A stretch of DNA of 9,215 nt from an uncultured Lachnospiraceae bacterium (GTDB lineage: Bacteria; Bacillota; Clostridia; Lachnospirales; Lachnospiraceae), in contig CACZSE010000324.1 in NCBI GenBank assembly GCA_902783735.1, forward strand, positions 1 through 9,215, read 5' to 3'. The notes under the pieces are model-generated. The model ran no database searches, was not told the origin of the DNA, and was given only the letters and a program-made list of their open reading frames with translations. Of this stretch, positions 5,708-9,215 are shown one piece after another. Both the position numbers and the translations under genes were made by a program. How positions within the stretch are numbered: position 1 is the stretch's first letter; each line of letters begins with the position of its first letter.

Positions 5708-5935
5708 TTAACAAGCTAAGGAAAAACGTCTTATTGAACGTTCAAAATCCTTATCATATCCGTGAACCTTAACCTTTACGGCCTTGTTCAGATCGAGTCC
5801 GAGCACACCGAGGATCGACTTTGCATCTACAATAAAATGATTGTTGGAAGAAACGTCGATATAGCAGTCACTCCTGGTTGCTGCCTCTACGAAATCACGA
5901 ACCTCCGACGGCCTAAGCATTATATTATACTCCAT
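5708..5935 (-). CDS. Small HPr-like protein lacking the catalytic histidine (Crh-like)
   Basis: A 75-residue protein with the HPr fold signature VDAKSILGVLGLDLNKAVKVKVHG (36-59), which matches the region around regulatory Ser46 of Gram-positive HPr; Ser40 would be that serine. The helix before it (SEVRDFVEAATRSD, 10-23) also fits HPr helix 1. The active-site loop that should read H-A-R-P reads M-L-R-P (6-9). Either His15 is replaced by Met, or the loop is deleted and R-P is chance. The only histidines (H33, H58) are elsewhere, so it cannot carry PTS phosphate in the normal way. Bacillus Crh likewise lacks His15 but keeps Ser46 and acts with CcpA; whether this protein does the same is inference. 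It lies upstream of the GH13 gene but ends in its own terminator. The ribosome site GGAGG is 12 bases from the ATG, slightly far, and adjoins a foldable leader. Confidence 0.75.
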   Translation of the reverse strand: MEYNIMLRPSEVRDFVEAATRSDCYIDVSSNNHFIVDAKSILGVLGLDLNKAVKVKVHGYDKDFERSIRRFSLAC

Positions 5936-5954
5936 TACTGTTTATTTCCTCCCT

Positions 5955-5991
5955 AAAGACCTGAAATACTTCACCGGAAAGACCGGTCTTT
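5955..5991 (-). promoter_or_regulatory. Foldable leader of the HPr-like gene with competing hairpins
   Basis: On the minus strand AAAGACC (5991-5985) can pair with GGTCTTT (5961-5955), a 7-bp stem ending directly at the ribosome site AGGGAGGAA. A competing small hairpin, ACCGG-TCTTT-CCGGT (5987-5973), and a TGAA/TTCA hairpin also exist. AAAGACCGGTCTTT (5978-5991) is at the same time a perfect 14-base DNA palindrome. It could be a protein operator or an RNA switch; neither is shown. Confidence 0.4.
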
Positions 5992-6013
5992 GTCTTCTTT
6001 CCAACTTTTTTGT

Positions 6014-6042
6014 ATTATACACACATTACAATGATATGTAAT
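6014..6042 (-). promoter_or_regulatory. Probable promoter of the HPr-like gene, with overlapping inverted repeat
   Basis: On the minus strand a -35 ATTACA (6042-6037), a 17-base spacer and a consensus -10 TATAAT (6019-6014) place the transcript start near 6007 and give a leader of about 70 bases. A perfect inverted repeat, ATTACA-N6-TGTAAT (6025-6042), covers the -35 and part of the spacer and could bind a regulator. A second TATAAT (6046-6041) has no good -35. Confidence 0.55.
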
Positions 6043-6108
6043 TATACAAAATGTAGATAATACACCCCTTTTTTGATCAAAACCTTGTAAATTTGTTCGT
6101 ATAATGCT

Positions 6109-7119
6109 CTACAGTAAAGCGATACCGGCTTTCTTTGCCGCATCTGTTACATCCTGAGGCCACAAAGAGCATTGAACCTCACCAATATGTGCTTTTCTTA
6201 AGAAGAACATGCATATACGGCTCTGTCCGATACCACCGCCTATAGTGTAAGGAAGCTCCTTGTCCAATATAGCCTTCTGAAAGGGAAGCTGTGCTCTTTC
6301 TTCACATCCTGCCTTCTTAAGCTGGCTCATAAGTGAATCTTCATCTACTCTGATGCCCATGCTTGAAAGTTCCAAAGCAATATCCAATACAGGATAATAT
6401 ACAATAATGTCGGCATTCAATTCCCAATCATCGTAGTCGGGAGCCCTTCCGTCATGCTTTTCTCCGTTTGTTAAAAGATCTCCGATCTTCATGAGGCAGA
6501 CAGCGCCTTTTTCTTTGGTGATAAGATACTCGCGTTCCTTCGCCGTTTTATCGGGATACATGTCAAGGAGTTCCTGTGTTGTAATGAAAAATATATCATT
6601 GGGAAGTATCTCACGGATGTAATCATAGCGTATGGCCATGTATTTCTCGGTTTTTCTTAAAACATCGAATACCTTTCGTACAACCGTCTTAAGAGTGTCT
6701 ACCGTACGATCCTCTTTCCTGATGATCTTTTCCCAGTCCCACTGATCGACATATATTGAATGTATATTGTCGGTCTCCTCATCTCTTCTGATGGCGGACA
6801 TATCGGTATACAAACCCTTATTTACCTCGAATCCGTATTTCTTAAGAGCGTATCTTTTCCATTTTGCAAGGCTGTGAACGATCTCAGCCTCTTTTTCATC
6901 CTGTTCCTTAATACCGAACTTTACAGGTCTCTCAACACCATTGAGATTATCATTTAATCCCGATGTCGGTTCTACAAAAAGTGGTGCAGAAACACGTAAC
7001 AGATCTAATTTCTCAGCTAACAGATTCTGAAAAAAGTCCTTTACCGTCTTGATACCTACCTGGGTATCATAGAGATTCAGTTGTGACTCGTATCCCTCAG
7101 GAATATTAATGGTTCCCAT
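6109..7119 (-). CDS. asnA: Aspartate-ammonia ligase (asparagine synthetase A)
   Basis: Makes asparagine from aspartate, ammonia and ATP in the cytoplasm, releasing AMP and pyrophosphate. The 336-residue product (E. coli AsnA has 330) shows the class II tRNA-synthetase-like core along its length: VHSLAKWKRYAL (81-92), GLYTDMSAIRRDE (102-114), HSIYVDQWDWE (120-130), HDGRAPDYDDW (222-232), ELSSMGIRVD (250-259) and GGGIGQSRICM (294-304). An open frame runs to 7200, but a TTGACA/TAGTAT promoter (7200-7172) lies inside that extension. The ATG at 7119 also fits the family N-terminus (INIPEGYESQLNLYDTQ) and has GAAAGG upstream, so 7119 is preferred. The predicted leader is only about 45 bases, too short for a T-box. 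The CPBP protease gene ends 83 bases upstream. No hairpin terminator was found after the stop. Confidence 0.96.
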   Translation of the reverse strand: MGTINIPEGYESQLNLYDTQVGIKTVKDFFQNLLAEKLDLLRVSAPLFVEPTSGLNDNLNGVERPVKFGIKEQDEKEAEIVHSLAKWKRYALKKYGFEVNKGLYTDMSAIRRDEETDNIHSIYVDQWDWEKIIRKEDRTVDTLKTVVRKVFDVLRKTEKYMAIRYDYIREILPNDIFFITTQELLDMYPDKTAKEREYLITKEKGAVCLMKIGDLLTNGEKHDGRAPDYDDWELNADIIVYYPVLDIALELSSMGIRVDEDSLMSQLKKAGCEERAQLPFQKAILDKELPYTIGGGIGQSRICMFFLRKAHIGEVQCSLWPQDVTDAAKKAGIALL

Positions 7120-7171
7120 GATGTTTTCGCCTTTCTCGTTTGTGCTATTTGATAAATAAAAAATATGCTTC

Positions 7172-7200
7172 ATACTACCACTGACAACTTTTACTGTCAA
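7172..7200 (-). promoter_or_regulatory. asnA: Sigma-A promoter of asnA
   Basis: On the minus strand a consensus -35 TTGACA (7200-7195), a 17-base spacer and the -10 TAGTAT (7177-7172) put the start near 7165. A dyad, TGACA-N8-TGTCA (7182-7199), spans the -35 and upper spacer and could be an operator, for example for nitrogen control; no known box was matched. The promoter starts three bases after the protease stop codon. Confidence 0.8.
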
Positions 7201-7202
7201 TA

Positions 7203-8051
7203 TTAAGATTTATCGGTACTCCCGTACCCAAATATCATATAGATAAACGCCAAAGAAGCAGCGATCTCGAACAAAACGGCAGGAAGAGAAAAAAGCATGT
7301 TTCGCAACAAAGGTACCCTGACCACTATGTATACCATAGTATTGGCAATACAGTGAAACAAAACGGGATATATGAAGGCACCGTATCGTTCATATATCAG
7401 ACATATCAAGATACCCATCACAAAGCCGTATACAAGCTGAACCGGATTACCGTGTGATACTCCAAAAAGTAAAGAAGATACCACTACGGATACTGACAGG
7501 CCAAAGTATCGTCTGAGTCTGTTATATATGATACCTCTATGTACCACTTCTTCGGTAACAGGCGTTATGATACCATATACCAGGATCCCGATACCCAGTG
7601 GAAGTGAAAACTGGTTCTCTGCAGTCTTTTCAAAATCCACCGAGATCTGCATAAAACCTGTAAATGCCGCCAGTGCATTTAAAAACAGGGCGATCGACAT
7701 GCTCAATATACACACATACCATATCTTTTTAGTCAGAGTATCATCATTTCCTTCAGGCAACAGGACCGGGTACTCTTTTGCAAAAGAATACAGCAAAGGG
7801 GCCACAGCGATCACTAATGCCAATATTCTTATAAGTGCCGCTATAAGCTGCGAATTGTTGGCAGCCAATGATGAAGAGTATCCGTATCGTCCGATGAACA
7901 GCGCACTTTCGTACGTCACTATCTGATTTATATAATAATATACGAATTGCGGCGTAATAACGCTTAACGCCCTTATAAAGGAGCTTTTCGGAATATATGC
8001 GGTTTTTACTGTTCTTGCCCCCAAAGGCTCGATCGACAATATCTTTCTCAT
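7203..8051 (-). CDS. CPBP-family (CAAX/Abi-type) intramembrane metalloprotease
   Basis: A 282-residue polytopic membrane protein with the three CPBP (PF02517) motifs: TEEVVHRG (166-173), the E-E-x-x-x-R motif with E167, E168 and R172; FGVSH (196-200) with H200; and FHCIAN (232-237) with H233 and N237. About seven hydrophobic segments are visible (for example 72-90, 110-130, 152-164, 184-198, 205-220, 225-245 and 255-275). The catalytic glutamates and histidines are all present, so it should be active. Family members process CAAX-like or bacteriocin/peptide substrates or act in self-immunity; the substrate here cannot be told. The ATG at 8051 has only a weak ribosome site (GTAAAAG), so expression may be low, and no convincing promoter was found in the 91-base gap shared with the divergent thiN gene. 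The asnA promoter follows immediately downstream. Confidence 0.87.
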   Translation of the reverse strand: MRKILSIEPLGARTVKTAYIPKSSFIRALSVITPQFVYYYINQIVTYESALFIGRYGYSSSLAANNSQLIAALIRILALVIAVAPLLYSFAKEYPVLLPEGNDDTLTKKIWYVCILSMSIALFLNALAAFTGFMQISVDFEKTAENQFSLPLGIGILVYGIITPVTEEVVHRGIIYNRLRRYFGLSVSVVVSSLLFGVSHGNPVQLVYGFVMGILICLIYERYGAFIYPVLFHCIANTMVYIVVRVPLLRNMLFSLPAVLFEIAASLAFIYMIFGYGSTDKS

Positions 8052-8074
8052 ATCTTTTACCGGTCGGCGAGTGA

Positions 8075-8104
8075 CTTACATTTATATATTTGATAGTGTA
8101 TAAT
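8075..8104 (+). promoter_or_regulatory. thiN: Probable promoter of the thiamine diphosphokinase gene
   Basis: A consensus -10 TATAAT (8099-8104) lies 18 bases after a 4/6 -35 match, CTTACA (8075-8080). The predicted start near 8111 gives a leader of about 32 bases. That is far too short for a TPP riboswitch, and no THI-box sequence is seen. Confidence 0.6.
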
Positions 8105-8142
8105 TATGATGATATTTAATTTATCAGACAAAAGGAGTCATT

Positions 8143-8766
8143 ATGAAAACATGTCTCATCATTTCGGGCGGAGATTATTCACCCTTACCGGACAATATTA
8201 AATTCGACTACTCTATAGCATGCGACCATGGCTACGACCACGCCCGTCGCCTAAAGATCAAACCCGATCTTATAGTTGGCGATTTTGACTCCTGTGCAAC
8301 CGATGCATCCGAATATGAAGATATCCCCGTAAAGACCTTTCCTCCACAAAAGGATGACAGCGATACAATGCTGGCAATAAGGTATGCTCTCTCTGCAGGC
8401 TACAGACATATCATCATATGCTGTGCCTTGGGCGGAAGACTGGATCATACTCTGGCAAACATTCAGAGCATGGCTTTTGTAGCACAGCACGGAGGTGATT
8501 GTGAGCTTGTAAGCACATCTGAATATCTTCGCACATTTACCGGCGGTGTTTTAAATCTTCCAAGAAAAGACGGATATTCTCTGTCAGTCTATGCGCTTTC
8601 CAACAATTGCTCTCATGTCAGCATATCGGGATCGGCATATGATTGCGAAGATATAACCATAACCAATTATTTTCCATTGGGACTCAGTAACTATTGGAAG
8701 TCCGATAACGTCACCGTCAAGATGTCAGACGGAATACTGCTCATAGTGGAATCCCTGTGTATATGA
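8143..8766 (+). CDS. thiN: Thiamine diphosphokinase (thiamine pyrophosphokinase)
   Basis: Transfers pyrophosphate from ATP to thiamine to give thiamine diphosphate, the last step of thiamine salvage, in the cytoplasm. The 207-residue length is normal. Family motifs are in order: ACDHGYDHARRLKIKPDLIVGDFDS (26-50), including the G-D-F-D-S magnesium/ATP motif; FPPQKDDSDTMLAI (66-79), the K-D-x-[TS]-D motif; and GGRLDHTLANI (97-107), the G-x-R-x-D-H motif. The C-terminal beta domain (from about 125) ends with SYW-like NYFPLGLSNYWKSDNVTVKMSDGILLIVES. The gene starts with a strong AAAGGAG site, is divergent from the protease gene and convergent with addA, 19 bases away. In many Firmicutes it follows rpe/rsgA; here it stands alone. 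No other thiamine gene is in the window. Confidence 0.95.
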   Translation: MKTCLIISGGDYSPLPDNIKFDYSIACDHGYDHARRLKIKPDLIVGDFDSCATDASEYEDIPVKTFPPQKDDSDTMLAIRYALSAGYRHIIICCALGGRLDHTLANIQSMAFVAQHGGDCELVSTSEYLRTFTGGVLNLPRKDGYSLSVYALSNNCSHVSISGSAYDCEDITITNYFPLGLSNYWKSDNVTVKMSDGILLIVESLCI

Positions 8767-8785
8767 TAAAAACAGGCATTGTTAT

Positions 8786-9215
8786 CTATACAAGTTCTAT
8801 AGTCTCACCCAGAGCAAATGAATATATGAGTTTTTGAATCACCTTTTTCCCGGTGATCGTTTCCAACGCTTCTTTATAATATTCCAACTGAACACTGTAT
8901 CTGTCTGTCAGCTCCTGTCCGTTTTTAACAGCATCCGTTTTGTAATCCATCAATATGATGTCATCGCCTTCATAAAAGAAAGCATCAATTATCCCCTGGA
9001 TAAGGACCGTTTCTTCTTTCGGATAGTCCTTATTCAACCTGTCGGCATTTATACCAAGTACAAAAGGCTGCTCTTTTTTAAGCCTTCCTTCTGCCTCAGC
9101 CATACACATACGTCTGCCAAGATCCGAAATAAGAAAAGCCGTTATTTTTTTTACGTCGACCAGATCTGCCGTCTTTTTATCAATTTTTCCTGACCGGATC
9201 TGCTTTGAAATGACA
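8786..9215 (-). CDS. addA: ATP-dependent helicase/nuclease subunit A, C-terminal nuclease part (partial)
   Basis: The last 142 residues of AddA (RexA-like), a subunit of the AddAB enzyme that processes double-strand breaks to 3' tails for RecA. The reading frame is open to the right edge and beyond the internal Met at 9109, so the gene is cut by the window, not short. Visible are the helical lead-in DLGRRMCMAEAEGRLKKEQPFVLG and the RecB-type PD-(D/E)xK nuclease core: E in KKEQPF, D in LIQGIIDAFF, and D and K in ILMDYKTD. The following helix RYSVQLEYYKEALE (about 100-113 of the visible part) is the Q-x-x-x-Y motif of these nucleases. AddA nucleases keep these residues when active, so this domain should be functional. 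The helicase domains, and addB if it is adjacent, would lie further right. Confidence 0.92.
   Translation of the reverse strand, partial: VISKQIRSGKIDKKTADLVDVKKITAFLISDLGRRMCMAEAEGRLKKEQPFVLGINADRLNKDYPKEETVLIQGIIDAFFYEGDDIILMDYKTDAVKNGQELTDRYSVQLEYYKEALETITGKKVIQKLIYSFALGETIELV

Noticed and set aside
7120..7170. T-box riboswitch before asnA
   Set aside because: The predicted leader is about 45 bases and lacks the T-box stem and sequence elements.
7120..7200. 27-codon N-terminal extension of AsnA
   Set aside because: It contains a consensus TTGACA/TAGTAT promoter and has no counterpart in AsnA; the ATG at 7119 fits the family start.
7528..7926. 132-codon plus-strand open frame antisense to the CPBP protease
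   Set aside because: The opposite strand carries all three CPBP motifs; this frame has none and no ribosome site.
8052..8142. TPP riboswitch before the thiamine diphosphokinase gene
   Set aside because: The leader is about 32 bases, and no CTGAGA or ACC(T)GA-type THI elements are present.
8786..9109. Stand-alone 107-residue nuclease gene starting at 9109
   Set aside because: The same frame stays open to the window edge with AddA-like sequence upstream of this Met, and there is no ribosome site, so it is the 3' end of addA.

Overview
The window looks like chromosome from a low-to-moderate-GC Firmicute of class Clostridia, most likely a Lachnospiraceae of the Butyrivibrio/Pseudobutyrivibrio type. 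This rests on AT-rich sigma-A promoters, strong AGGAGG-like ribosome sites, a PadR/HAAS/DUF4097/PspC operon, a LytTR regulator, a cytoplasmic GH13 glucosidase, an HPr-like protein without the catalytic histidine, AsnA, and AddA. The genus is inference. No mobile element, CRISPR array, rRNA or tRNA was seen, and no gene-free stretch exceeds 300 bases.

Layout. Positions 1-1123 (minus strand) hold a glycosyltransferase family 2 gene. Its stop overlaps the start of a GntR/MocR-type regulator that leaves the window at base 1. A divergent promoter region (1124-1332) leads to a plus-strand four-gene operon at 1342-3455: PadR repressor, HAAS/DUF1700 membrane protein, DUF4097 (toastrack-type) membrane-anchored beta protein and a minimal PspC protein. 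The genes overlap or sit close together. This is a recognised type of cell-envelope stress module. The likely logic is that PadR represses its own promoter while the three membrane proteins sense or buffer envelope damage.

From 3474 to 8051 five genes lie on the minus strand. In transcription order they are a CPBP (CAAX/Abi-type) membrane protease, asparagine synthetase AsnA, a Crh-like HPr protein, a GH13 alpha-glucan hydrolase and a LytTR response regulator. AsnA, the HPr-like gene and the hydrolase each have their own visible promoter. A strong hairpin terminator separates the HPr-like gene from the hydrolase. The LytTR gene has a candidate LytTR-box pair just in front of it. The HPr-like gene beside the hydrolase may hint at carbon control, but that is inference from position and from the retained serine.

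The right end holds thiamine diphosphokinase (plus, 8143-8766), divergent from the protease gene and convergent with the 3' end of addA (minus, 8786 to the window edge).

Several coding starts were moved inward from the longest open frame on ribosome-site or promoter evidence: PadR to 1342, HAAS to 1661, hydrolase to 5570 and AsnA to 7119. Nothing here is clearly a wholly new system. The best leads are the HPr-like protein with its foldable mRNA leader, the compact HAAS/DUF4097/PspC operon with palindromes at its promoter, and the LytTR regulator with an altered receiver pocket and a possible self-binding site.
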